A stretch of 64,000 nt of DNA. Source: Theocolax elegans. Its lineage: Eukaryota; Arthropoda; Insecta; Hymenoptera; Cerocephalidae. Within the stretch, counting starts at the first letter, position 1. Every line of letters begins with the position of its first letter. The notes under the pieces are model-generated. The model did not search any database, was not told where the DNA came from, and was given only the letters and a program-made list of their open reading frames with translations. The stretch lies in the NCBI GenBank assembly GCA_026168455.1, contig CM047425.1:98955580-99019579 (forward strand), written 5' to 3'. Made by a program: the position numbers and the translations under genes. Shown in pieces: positions 28,137-42,400 of the stretch.

Positions 28137-31100
28137 GTGAGGACCCTTTTTCACCCTTTCATCAAATATGTATATCTACAATTATTTATTTATATTTTTC
28201 ATAATTTTATTACTTTATGACAGATGCAGGCCTAACATTTATAAGCCTTATTTTATGGTCACTCAATCACCCCCCCCCTTCCCCCAGCTATATATTATGT
28301 TGCAAAATAGAGAGATTGTAAGAAAGATTTTATCAAGAATCATTGTTTAATTAATTATTCAGACGATTCGCAAATATTTAGATAGGTATAACGCACTACT
28401 TTGTGCCAATTCATTTAGGGTTTAGGTAAGGTGCCGAAAACATTTTTGGGGATCTCATTCGGTGGCCTTATTTCAGAGCGATAACCTAGACGTTGGAACC
28501 TAAACAGAACATACGTATATTTTAGTTTGTAGAAGGTTTACGATTTACGCATTATAATCGTATCAGAAAATATTACGATTTTTTTCCTATTAAATTTTAA
28601 ATTATTAACAGTACATGGTTATATATCAAACCCTGAAATTACGACGTACATGTATTTTTAAGTTATCTAATATATTTTGAATTTAAATAAAAGTAATATA
28701 TGGCGTTATGTTTTATTTTACATAAAAAGTTTTCCATTGTTAAAAACTATATGGTTAGACAAACGTGAAATGTATTGCCCGGTCTTTGAATCAATCTTTT
28801 TATCAATCATTAATCCATTTTATTTCCAATTTTCAAATAAATAGTAAAAATAGGTTGATAAAAATGTATACAAAAGGATTATTATTACATTTTTTGATAC
28901 AATGAATTTAGTGCATTAATCGTTTCAAAGAGTAGTCGAAAAATTGAAAATTGTTCTAATCAAATAAATGTCAATTTCGTTCTTATCTTTTAAAATTTTG
29001 ACCAATCACTTGCAATGTGCGTCACAGTTAACATCACAACTTCATTAGGTGAGGCACTAATTGAAAGATTATCAAATTTTCTTTCGTTTGCATTTTTGAC
29101 TTAATGGTTCAACGATTTTCCCATTTAAAATTATAGGCTGTCTAGTTTAATATAAAATACTTGCATTTAAATAAAAAATTTCAATGTACACTTTTAATTA
29201 ATTTCTACTTGTAATTATTCTTTTAATAATTATTAAGTTATAATTTTATACAGTTTTATTACCATTACTAATGAACATTCATTTTTTTCCTTTATATTCA
29301 TTCATTTTTTCAAATTTTTTATTTTTAACTAATTATTATTATTTAAGATACATTAAGCGTGAAGCTAACTTAAATAAAGGAAGTTGAGAATCATAAAACG
29401 TAGATGATAATAAAACCTCTTAATTCTCCAACATTCTCTTAATGAAGACTTTTACAATAAAGATTATGCTTTTTTCTATCTAGAATTCTTAATACTTCCC
29501 GGCTAAGAAAGAGCTGCTCATAAGAAACTGCAATTAGAATCTACAGTACTTATATGCTGTAGAAATTAGAGGAATTTTCGAATAAAACGAGTCTAATTAA
29601 TTCCGAATAGTTATATCCCTTATATATTTTAAACATCATATAATTAATTGATAATTTCTGTAGAAAAAAAACAAACAGCTACATTACTTAGATAAAAAAA
29701 TTTTTTTTTAATTATTTAGAATACTTTATATAAATTCTACATTTAGTCTTTTTTCATTTCCAACTGTTACAATGGGAAAATATAAATATTAATTAATATT
29801 TATTTGATGGAGATATAATAGTCAGTTTGCAACGTAGTAGGCTATAGATGATATCAGTGATTTATTACATGTGACCTAAAAGAATTACTTTAGAGGTATT
29901 TATATATAACTAGTATATATTTTTGAACTACTGAATTTTATTAAAGTCTTTTTGTATGTTCTTAGTATTGCGTAAGAAATACGTAATAACGTAAATAACT
30001 GCTCACTAGGTATAGGATGTCCACTGACTTATCGATGTAGTAAGACACTTTTCTTATAGCAGTGGAACATAATTTAAATTATACCTTAGTGTTAGGTTAC
30101 TTTTGTTTATTCCTAATTAAAGGAGAGTTTATTATAGCCTAAATAGGTAATATAAATAAATAAGAATCTATCGATGTCTTGAGTAAATTATAAAAAAAAA
30201 GTTTTCATAGTCAGCTTCGTATCCTGTCTAAATAAAAAGAATATCTTGAAATTATGTGTCTATATAGTATTTTATGAAACGCAAAGTTTGAAAATATTAT
30301 TTTAAGAAAATGTTTAATTTGATTCAGTATATCGACAGTTCTTTATTTATATTATTGTAACCTAATTGATGACTGTTCATTTCGTCGTTAAAATTTAAAA
30401 TTGACTTTACGTCAAATTTTCGATAATAGTAAAATACAAAGGAACAATTTATATATGGGAGAAGCATTGTTTAACAAAGCACCAATTGTGAATAATTTGT
30501 CGCGTTTATCAAACTTCTACACGGCGTTGATGAAATTGTTGGATAGGATAAGTTGTCCATACTCTTCTAATAAAAGTTTTTAATTACAAACAGAATTTTA
30601 ATTCTTCGGAATTATTTATAATTATTCAGAGGGTACTAAATGAAAAATCTAACAATTTTAGTTTAAAGTAATCAATGAAATTCGGAATTTAGGCACCAAA
30701 TATCAAAAGAGTAAAAATATTATATTGGAACAAGTATACTATACAGATGACTAAACAATTTATCATTTGATTCTATATACATTGTCGATATACAATACCG
30801 TTATTTTACGTCACTGATATGACTGACGTTGACATACATCGCTTGCACTGAGTTATACAAAAAATTTTCTTCCTTTTACCAAGTGAACCGGGTATTATCC
30901 CCTCAGTGCGTACTGCACAAGTTGTGTGATCGATTTCACCAAATTAAGCTTAAAGTTGAATTAAAACTTTAAGTAGTAACACAAGCACTTACCCCTGTCA
31001 AAAATGTCGACGATATATTCTTCAACTTTATAAAAAAAATTAAGTTACACTTCAAATTGATATTTTTATGCTTTATAGAAACATTCACAGTATTTCAAAG

Positions 31101-34100
31101 CATAATTGATATAAAGTCATTGAGGTGTAGATTTTTCATTAGTAATTTCAAAAACCATAATTAATAATTTAATTTCAAATGAAATTAATTTGATTTCTTG
31201 AATAATTCTTGAATCTCATACATTAAATTCAATTTTGAGGCATTTAGTAATAGTAAACTAATTTTAGACCGCTTATTTTATTGAAGATTCATTGATTTTA
31301 AATACAAAAATAAGAACATGCAATTAAGCTTGAGCATATTTAAATATGCGATTAAATTTATCCTTGAATTGCTTGGATATAGATAGGCAATGATTAGGCG
31401 CATTTACTAAATGGTTGATTATCAACTTTATCATGTTCAAATTTTAGTAACAGTTAGACTAAAAAGAGAGTTGTATTAAATATTAGTAAAGTAATGTTAT
31501 GGTTTATTATCTAAGTTATAGTGTAATAAGTAATTGTATAATAGAAACATACATGGAAAGTCCTGTATCGACGTTCGACATTTTATGATAATTCTTTCAA
31601 AACTTTGCTCGATTTACTAAAAATAAGTGGACAAAGATACGTCGCCTGTTAACCACTTGAGAGCAATAGAGTATCAAAGTATCGAGTACTTGGCAAAACA
31701 TCAACACACAAAGTTGTGTTTCCGTCCACGTTTCTATGTTCATGTATCCACTGCCAATTGATAGTTTTGAGGACTTCGTACAAGTGGATATCAAAGAATG
31801 AAAGTTTTTCAATAACATTGTCTTCAAGATGTTCAAATCTTATTTACTTTAGTATAAAGTTTGGTATGGTATATGTATATTGCGGGAGGTTACACTACGA
31901 TACAGTATAATAATGGAACTGCAGATATACATCGCTGTTTCTATTTTAAATACAATACTATAGACAAAGCATAGTTGCTTTTTTTAATATAATCACATTA
32001 ATTTATGCACGGCGAGAGAAATATATGATAATTTTTACCCTATAAGGTTAGTAAACATGGGACGAACTGTCTTTTCTGGTCAAAATTACCCTGCTGCATA
32101 GTAAAATTTATCCTAATTCTTGTAATTTTTAACCGAAAACCGGGTAAATTTTTCCAGAAAAGACAGTTTGTCCCACTTTTACTATTCTTACAGGGTAAAA
32201 ATTATCAGAAATTTTTCTCCGTGTGTTATTAAAATTTTTAGTTGCATTTTTTAACCTGGTTTTGTTAGTGTTTTTATTTCGTCGATAATCAGAGATAAAA
32301 TCAACCGATGTGTGCAATAAACAAAGCTCTTATGAAACAAATTCTGGAGCATTGCTCGTACCAATCGGTAAGGATTACCTAGGAATCGAATCCGGGAAAT
32401 CACGGATTACTAACCCATCGTCCTGTTGATCGAACATCGCAAGCCTCAATTATTGTCGACTTTTATAAATGTAGGTTGTTTACTAAAAATAATACGATCT
32501 ATAACTTGCATACAAATCTACATTTGTGAAAGTCAATTTGATACTTTTGTTGCAAAAAGTTTTTACACCAAAATAAGTTACAACGTTCGTGATGAAAAAG
32601 TATAAAATATTCATTGCTTCTTGTTTCGCATAATGTAGCTTTTTCTCGTCTACAGAATATAAGTATAGAGAAATATATTTTATTTACTAAAAAGAAATAT
32701 TTATATCAACATATTTTTTGGTATGTTTTATCATTAAAGTGATGTAATTTTTCATTCAAAGTAGCTAGCCCAGGTTAATTTTACAAACAGCGTTTGAAAT
32801 AGTTACCCCAAATTACTTAGGTAGACAAAAGTTACATTAAGATCGGTCACATTTTACCGTATTTAACAGAGCGAAAATATAGCTGAAAAAGTAGCCCAAA
32901 AATATTTTTTCATCTTGAAATTAATTGACTAACGAAAATTTTTTATGAAAGTATCAATATAAAATGATGTAGTGAAAGGTGTCTTTTAAATTTTATTTTA
33001 TTTTTATATACAGGGACTACTATTGTCGATATTGGTTTATAAATATAACCTTTCTCCGAAAGTGTCATATCTAGCAGATGTTTTTAAATACTATAACGTG
33101 TGCAAATATATTTAGAGTAGGAAATGTTATCCTCAAATTTTTTGCATAAGATCAAAAAAGAAAATTATTATTCTGGTCTCTTGCTAAGTTCAATATTTAA
33201 AAACTCGCAAATTCAAACACATTAAGCAAAACCTACATTATTTATTCTAACCACGCATCGATTCTAAATTTAATGCTCTCGTTTTTTTTGGTTGATGCGC
33301 TCTTACGTAATCTACAATTTTAACGTAGATTGTTTTAATTCAATATGCGATACGCGACCTCTATCATCGTACTTTAACGATATTTTAGTTTTTTCCGTAA
33401 AAGGTACATTTATTCTTACGTAGATCCAAATATTGATTAATTTACGTTTGCATGTAAAATACTAAAATTAATGTTTAAATAAATTATTTTAATAATTATG
33501 TCTATGCATTTTAATTTAAAATATAAACTATTATTATACATTATAATTTTGAAATATGCATATAATAATTTGAATAGGGTAATAATAAATTTATGTGATT
33601 ATAAATACGCACATATTCTCGCGTCTGCGCGGATGCAGACATATATAGTAAAACCTAAGGGTGGATGCAAGATAGCGGTAGGAATTATGCCTTCTAAATC
33701 GGACGGGTAAAGCACACAAAATGGTTGAGAGCGTAAAAAATAAAGGAATCATTTATGATTGTCTTTATAAATGTTATGTAATAAGAATTATCGCTTATTA
33801 TGTTTAATAAAACTTTATATTTTTAGAATGATACAGTTTGATAAAAAAGTTTTATTGACAAATAAAAAAGGATCAGTGAGAGTATAGTAGAGTATAGTAT
33901 ATAGAGTAGTAAAAGTCATCAAATTTATCTACATCGATCTATTATTAACGTCTCCTTACATAAATTAGAAACAACTCTTTTAAAAGCATTCTTAGACTTT
34001 TTTTGTTTTTTTAAGAAGTAATTTTCAAGATTCTCTGGTGCAAGATTTTGGTTTTACAGACTGAAAACTTTAATTACAGTTACTTCGTAGTTTCTTCACT

Positions 34101-36426
34101 TTGTTCTTTTATACTTTAAACTGAGGTATATTACAAACTTCACATGTAAAGCAGGATTGTAATTTACGTTCTCTTTTACCAATTTGTCATATACAACGAA
34201 AAATGCAGTGGAAATTTTAATTATAAAGTAAAAGATGGTTTAAAAAATATTTTTTTAATGTTATTAAATATTAACAACGATTAAGATACTTTTTCGAAGA
34301 ATTACATTTTTCGGAATTTTATTTAAATATTTGTTATTCATTTATTCAGATGTCCTTTATGCTTGGTCGAAAGAATTTTATCTGTTGAAAGTAAAAATAA
34401 ACAGCTCCGAAGTTTAAAATTATATCGGGTACATGTCGTCACAACTTCATCTTGTAAAAATGATACTTTTTTATCTGGTAAATTAAATAAGGAAAAGGAT
34501 TCGAGTGTTATTTTAGAAATTATGTTCAATTTTAAACAAATCAATAATGTAATACTAAATATTAAATATTTAAACAATTGTATTGACTGTAACGCTGTTT
34601 ATTGTCGATAAAAGAACGTTCTTTAAATATTGATTCAAAATTCTTTAAATTTTTAAACTACACTTTTTATATTATAATTTAAAATAAATTAATGTATTAC
34701 ATATACACATTATTTTTAATGCCTTTACTACTTTACATTGCATAATATTCAATAAAAATTATGCTAGATTGAACAAAGAGTTACTTTGTAAATATAATTC
34801 TTTTGGATATATTGAAATAGCAAAGAAAAGTTCAAAGTTCCAATTAAAATATCTATCAAATGGGAAATCTGTATAAAATTTCCGGAAGGAGTTGAAATAA
34901 AAATCACAAAAAGGACCTCTGGAGTATATGATGATTGAAAATAGATTTAACTCTCGAGACCCATAGAAATATCAAGAAAAGCAATCTTAAATCAATATTT
35001 CTATACATTTCAAAGAAAAAAATTAATACTATACTTTTTAAATATTTAAAAAAATATTTTTTACTTGCAAGTTATTTTAAATACTATATAGGTATATATT
35101 AATACCTCGGTGAATACTCAATTTAAAATATCCCAATTGCTTATCGCACTGATGGAATTCAGTCGTAGTATTCTGATTAGGATATATAAATTCTAGACAA
35201 AATTTATAACCAAAGTTACAAGTAATGTTACGCAGTCAAAGTTAATGGATTTTAAGGGAAATAGTTGTAAATGTAGGTGTTATTAAAATAAAATGAAAAG
35301 TCTTTCAATAAAAAAAAATTGAAAAGTCTCATGTTTAGAGGTTTAGGTAACACAAACATTATTATTGTGTCAGTTTCATCTGATATTATTTATATAAAAT
35401 GCATTCTATAAGTAATCTACAAATATAAATAATTAGTTTTACTATCAATAATTTTTTACTGGTTTTTAATATGATCTAATATATTTAATGTATGTGTTTT
35501 ACAACCTTTCAGCTAAGAAATTCTTTATATTGACTTTAGTACTTAATATTTGTTTATTTATTAACCAAATAATAATTATTTATAGCTAATGATAGAGTTT
35601 AGAAGTAGGTAATTATAATAATATTAGTCCATTCAACTCACAAAAGTCTCCGTTTTTGAGATAGTTAAGCACAGTAAAACATCGATAAAAATTACAAAGT
35701 AAGGTAAATAAGATATGCCTTTTGATATTCCTTAAAATTAGCTAATTTTCGACTAAAAATTGTATTGAGTAATTTATGTGTATGTACATCAATAATTTCA
35801 TTAATTTACTTAAATTTTAAAGTTTAAAAATAGAATTTTATGAAATAAGAATCCTTTATAATACGTTATATGCATATATAAAAATTATTATAATAGTTAA
35901 AATTTGGTTGTTTCTACTTATGTCTCGCGGTTTTTAGATTATTCCCCTATATCTATCCACAACCTATTAGAATTTGCCCAGGGTTGTGGTCGTGGAGAAG
36001 GGAAAACCTGTGGCCAAACCTTGTGGTATAAAATCTGTTTAGGAATACCTCCTCCGAGATGACCCGTTGTATTGAAATTTTCGTTTTTGGATGTCAAAGT
36101 CACATTGATTTATTTTTAGTTTATGTTCGTATTGAAAATAACGGATTTAGACAGCTAGCTTAGTATAATAACTACTATTATGTGTGTATATACGTAAAAA
36201 TAGTGTTTAATTAGTAATAAATATGATTTTAATTAATTTTTTATGCAATTTAGCTAAAATTAACTAATATAATATTCAAATTAGCTAATTTTGAATATTC
36301 TTAACTAAAAAGGTTAGTTGATATTCAAGCAGTATTGTGCAAAATTTGAATGATTTATAAATTTGTAACATCAATCGTTGTTTTTGCATATTTACACACA
36401 CACACAATCATATATGTATATATGAT

Positions 36427-36457
<31 letters not shown>

Positions 36458-39400
36458 CGGAAAATGCATTAAGTTTACCGGAATATTAAAACATATAAAT
36501 TATTCAAAATGCTAAAGTTAGTTTTCTAATTTGAAAGACCATTGTTCGGAAATTTATACTGGATGCTAAAATAAATTTTTAAACGAGTTTAAACAATTAA
36601 AATAATTAATTCTACCAACTATGAATCTTTAAACTTTTCAAATAATGAAATAAAGTTATATGTATATGGAAATGTCTACGTATAAGTAGTGAAATAGTAA
36701 AATGAAAAAAATCAAACCGATATTTTTAAGTGTGAGACTTTAATTTGAAAATAATTAATAGTAATCTACATTAATGTTATCCGTGTCCCTAAAGGGTAGT
36801 AAAAATTTCGATTCTCATTGTATGAAACTGTAATACAAAACGTAACATAAATACTAAACGTGTACTCACCGATGTAAAGAGGTATTCAAATAGACATAGT
36901 AGGGCTTCCTAATCGTTATTCTCACGAACTTCCGGGACCAAAAATAAAGGTAAAAATAAAAATCAAACACCTTAGTTTAACTTAACATAGTTATGCTTTG
37001 GAATATCCTAGATCCTTGCCCAGTTCGAAGATAATAATCATGCCAAGCGATTTCGGGGTAAGATCAAAAAGCTCAAGGAATAATTTATAGTCACGAGCGA
37101 CCCAGTTTGAAATTAGTCACGCCTTACGTAAACTTAGTCACGTCATCTATTTAAAACGTATAGCAATCGACTCAAGGGAGGTTTCCTTCAAATGTCTATT
37201 CGGTTTAGGTCTAAGTGCCGCCGGAAACAGGGTAGTTACGGACCGACGACACACAATCCTCTAAATGTCAGCAGATTCCACAATCCTCTCTCAAATGAAA
37301 TTGTCATTTTCTATGTCAGCAAATATATATATTGGTAATATCTACTCCTTTTTTTGTTCTACGATTACAAAGTCAAAGTTGCAACTTCCTTTCATTCGAT
37401 GTTTATTAATGCATCTTTACATTGCAAGTTCACGTTCTTGACGAGAGCTTTCGAAAATTTGCGAATAATTAGGTCGGTGGTCGATATGAAGCTAACTTTG
37501 ATAAAGTGATTTGATGATGTTTAAACCTTGATACTTTATGCAAATCTATTCTATTTTTAATTTTTTATGCAGGATACAGTTTATTATATAAAAGCAAAAT
37601 AACGCAGTATTATCACCTAGCACAAATATGTAATATTAAAATGGGTTTGTGTAATTAGTGCGTATAATGCATTTTTACACACTGTTGTGATCGATGCGCA
37701 CAAGTAGAGAAGTCGCACAAATGCGTTGCATAAAATAATTTTTGCAAATATAGGTATGTGAAAAATGTTGTGTTGTATACTGAGATTAAGATACGAATAT
37801 TGCCTTACAAAATACAGTCAGAAATGTTAAAAATTCATTTGAAGTTGATTTGACTTACGATAAAGCAAATTACGCCTCGTTTGAATGTTTGTGCCCGAGC
37901 AGAGCAAAGGTGAAAAGTTTAAATAAGGATTGAATTACTTTATCGCTCGTTAAATCAAAATATAAAAAAATTTTTTGTTATTTATACATACAGTCTCATA
38001 AACAAATGTTTTACAAACATTATCAGCGTGTTAAGTCGAATTTTACGAATTATTGTAAAAAGTATTTTAAGTAAATTATAGTTATTATACAATATAAAAT
38101 CCATAAAGTTAACATATCGTAAAATATTACGAGATGGTTTGATTTAAAATTAAATAATATATCGATTGAATGAGGGACTATTAAATAAGAGTTTAAGGAG
38201 TTAATTGTGCTAATAAATTGAATGTTCAGTCATTTTACGACCTATGAATGGATAGAAAAAGTTGTTACATATGTATACTTTATAAATCAATATACTCTTA
38301 CTATAATACATTATTTAATTAAGTATATTAAGGTTTTTTTTAATAATTTTGTTAAATGACTTTTTGTAAAAAAATATAATAAATGCATCTTTAATATAAA
38401 TATCAGTTTGATCTTATGTTTATCAATTAAATTAATTCTTATGTCAATGTATATTTTGTGATCGATAGGGTTTGGCCTGCGTCCATTAGGTCTTGGAGGA
38501 GACGCAATAATGCTCATTAGTTATCCTGGGGAATTATTTATGAGGCTTCTGAAGTTGATGATTCTTCCACTTGTCATCGCTAGTTTAATATCTGGTACGT
38601 ACCACCTTTCTTACAAAAATTTGACATTAAGCTTTGTATACTAACCTAATACGTTGTGATTGATCGATTCACTTTACTTTGATTACTTTGGTATAGACGT
38701 TTAATATGTTACCTGATTTTTTTGTTAAAAGTTGTAAAAAATTATACACATTACCAGCTACATTATTAACAAAATAAAAAAATTAATTTAAATTGAAGTT
38801 TGTATACAAAGTTTTTAAAAACAAATACAAATTTTTCTACTTCAAAGCTTGATTATTGATTATCGGAAAGCTCAGACGCATTGTTTTAGTAATAACGTTG
38901 ATTAATGTTTCATTAATATTGATAAAAAAATAACATACAAGAACACTAATTTGAACTTGTATTCTTATAAAATGTAAATGACACGTATATCGATTTACTA
39001 GTCGTATACTACAAGATTTATGTAAATTAATTAATTAATATTCAAATACTTAATTTTTTAAGCTACGTAAGTAAGAATGAATAATGGAAAGCAGTGAACT
39101 TTATACTTATAGTTACGCAAATATTTATAATAAATTATGAAATTAAATAATTCTTTATAAATACCCAATAGAATTCATAAAAATTTATATTAGTCGAATT
39201 ATTAACGAGAATCAATAGTACTTATGACCGACAAACGAGGTCAAGTAATACTTAAAATTTTTAAATCAATTTAATCCTTACTAATTATTGAATGAAGATA
39301 ATGGAACATATAATATGTGATTATATCGGTCCTTAAATGTCAAGTAGGCATCATTAAAACTCCTACTAATTAAAGATTTTTTTTATAAAGTATACCTACT

Positions 39401-42400
39401 TTATAAAAAATATGAAATAATTTATTGGTCCTTGCAGGTTTTTTCCTTTTTACATTTTTTCGATAAAAAAGTTCGTATTCATGCTTATTTCATATGAGTA
39501 ATATCAATGACTTATAAATAATAATATATTGATTAGCGCGTATTGAAGATGATTAAAAATTAAGATTACATTTATAGACGTCTATAGAAGAAAAATAAGT
39601 AATTGATCCTCGATGAGTATACATATAATAAACAATAAAAACTTTTCTTAGTTATGAGCTGAGTTTTATAAAAGTTTTATCATTGAAAATAGCAATTATA
39701 TACTTCCACAATGCTTTACATCCTCAAGTTTATTTTCGAGCTATACATCCATAGAAGAGTTTATTAGCATTTGAACATTTGTATTTCGTAGGATCAGCAA
39801 GTTTGAACGCCCGTATGAATGGAATGATAGCAGTTCGTACGTTGGTCTACTTCATTCTAACGTCCTTGTTGAATGCCATTCTCGGGGTCAGCCTCGTTCT
39901 TCTCATTCACCCTGGTAATCCTGACTTAAGGGAATCGATAGCACCCTTGGCACATGCTAGGGCTGTAAATATTTTGGACAGCCTACTGGATCTTGGAAGG
40001 TATAAAAAAAGAAGAAACATTTCATCCTATTTAGTCGCTGTTGACATTAAATTGGCTCCTAAAGATACGCAGGCTAGATTTTTGGCTGAAGTAAAAATTC
40101 AAATACAACAAATTTATGGAATCATTTTCAATGTTACTTTTAATCATTCTTTTTTATTTTTAGTTTTAAATTGATAATTATAATTATATTTGTTATTCGT
40201 AACGTATATAGTGAATTACATTTGCAAGTATCTGCAAGGCTATCGTGTGTTTCATGTTTTGTTGTATCGGAGCTTCTTTTTATTTGTTTTGTTGCGAATC
40301 TGACTAGCAATTAAATATATTTTTTATTAGCAAATGGATTGCAATGCATGATACGTTAATAGTAAATTAAATATCAAAATATATTTTTATATACGCATTT
40401 TGTGTAAAACAAGAGCAAAAAAAATTTAATTTGATAGCGTGGCAGTGATCCAAATTCAAGTATTATTATATTGAGGATCTATTAATATAATAGGTATAAA
40501 TAAGAAATTGTATTCAAGGTTAAACATTTACCTAACGATTCTATTAGGAGAATTTATACAGTATATTAAAAAAATATTCTTCTCTATCAATATAAACCTT
40601 CCTTGTATCACTATTTAAATATATTTTTACGAAGCTACTGAAGTAAAAAATGAAAAAGAAATAATTTAAAGATAAATGTATCATCTTCAATAAACTTCAA
40701 TCACAATTGCAATAGACTTACCCCTCAGTCAATGAAAATGTGTTATCAGTGTTGGCTGGTAAATCTTTTATTATTTGAATGATACCCTGAACGGAACTTT
40801 AGACTGTATTTCCTACAAAGTCAAAATTGTTCCAGCGTTGAACTCATAAAAGCGATGACAACAGAAAATAAATCGAATGAATTATCGATTGTTTACAGTT
40901 GAATGAAGCTCACACAAACGCTCACGAAATCCTAAAACGCAGTTAGATGTGCATTTAAAGGTTTCAAGGTGGATATTGAGCGAATGTTACGTTTATATAA
41001 AAACTTTTATTGTTCGAAGTATCAGTAGCTGAATTTTTTCGTTATAGAATTTGTTACAAAGGTTAGATCAAACTGTGCCTGTACATGAAAATTATCACGT
41101 TATAAACTTTTACTTTATAAATAGCACAATACTGGTTTGGTAACTTTATTAAAAAGAAATTTTATTTTTTTGTTTCATTGATTTTAAAGAGATTAGTATA
41201 TTTCATGGCATATATTGTTTTTAATAATATAGGATTATATAGAATTTGTTTTTGACAAAAGTTCTAATGGATTTATGTACTATAATGTGCATACTTTACT
41301 TAAAGACAAAACATATTGTATTTTAATTAAATTATAAGTCTTAAGAGTATGGAAGTTTTATATTCGGTATCGATCGTATTTTCCAATAAATGTATCTTAA
41401 AATAAAAGAATGTTGGGAATTTAAGGGATTTAGGAGGAAAATGAGAATACACTGTATAAAATGCAGTGAAGAGTGTAAATAGTGAATTATATTCGTAAAA
41501 TGTTAAGCAATGACACAATATTATTCATTTGTTTATTACGACAAATTAGCAATAAAAATTAAAGAATAAAGAAAAAATAATAAAACTTAGAATTTATATG
41601 ATATAAATTATTTTCAGGAATATGTTTCCGGATAATCTTTTCCAAGCAGCATTTCAGCAGGTAAAGCTAATTTCATTGGAAAAAAATTATTAAATTTATA
41701 ATCGCAAATTATTTAATATTTATAATGATGATAACAGGCTCACACAGTTTACGTGCCAAAGAAAAATAACTTCCAGAATAATAGTGATCGACCGACAGAT
41801 CCAGAAATGGTCGGAGAAGAAGAATTGATACGGGTTGTACAATATCGTAGCGGTACTAATACTTTGGGAATTGTCTTTTTCTGTTTGGTCTTTGGTACTT
41901 TTCTTGGAACATTGGGAGAGAAGGGACACGTCGTTATAGATTTTTTCAAAGCAGTCTTTGAAGTCATTATGAGGATGGTTTCAACTGTTATGTGGTTAGT
42001 GTACAATAGAAATACATTTAATTAGAATAATAGAATAGAAATTTTATCTTGGTAATATCAAGAATAACATTTGGGAAATTTTGAATGCGACAGGATGACA
42101 CCTCTGGGCATTACATCGGTAATAGCTGGAAAAATTCTCGGCGTGACGGATCTTACGCTGGTTATGTCTCAGCTGGCCTGGTTTATCATCACGATCGTCA
42201 TTGGAGTGTTTTTCTATCAACTAGTAATCATGCAGCTGATCTACTTGATCATCGTGAGGAAGAACCCATTCAAGTTCTATGCAAGTCTGGCACAGGGCAC
42301 CCTCACCGCTTTCGCCATGGCATCAACGTGAGTCGTCGACCTTCGATTCCATACCCCACCTTTTGAACCCATCTCGCCTACCTCACAGGGCCTAGGCTCA

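Larger units (their letters stand above)
28137..38468 (+). other. EAAT intron 1 (10.3 kb)
   Basis: A large AT-rich first intron bounded by GTGAGG and a TCGATAG acceptor. It contains a foldback element (about 32008-32223), a tRNA-like relic (about 32373-32440), a palindromic CA/TG microsatellite (36393-36458) and a GC-richer patch at about 36990-37320 with three TAGTCACG copies. No alternative coding exon was supported. First introns of this size often hold enhancers, which makes the 37-kb patch the best candidate here. Confidence 0.75.

Noticed and set aside
28268..28287. C-rich tract plus CAG just after EAAT exon 1, looking like a strong acceptor
   Set aside because: The sequence after it has no open frame that joins exon 1 into EAAT, whereas exon 2 at 38469 continues TM1 exactly in phase.
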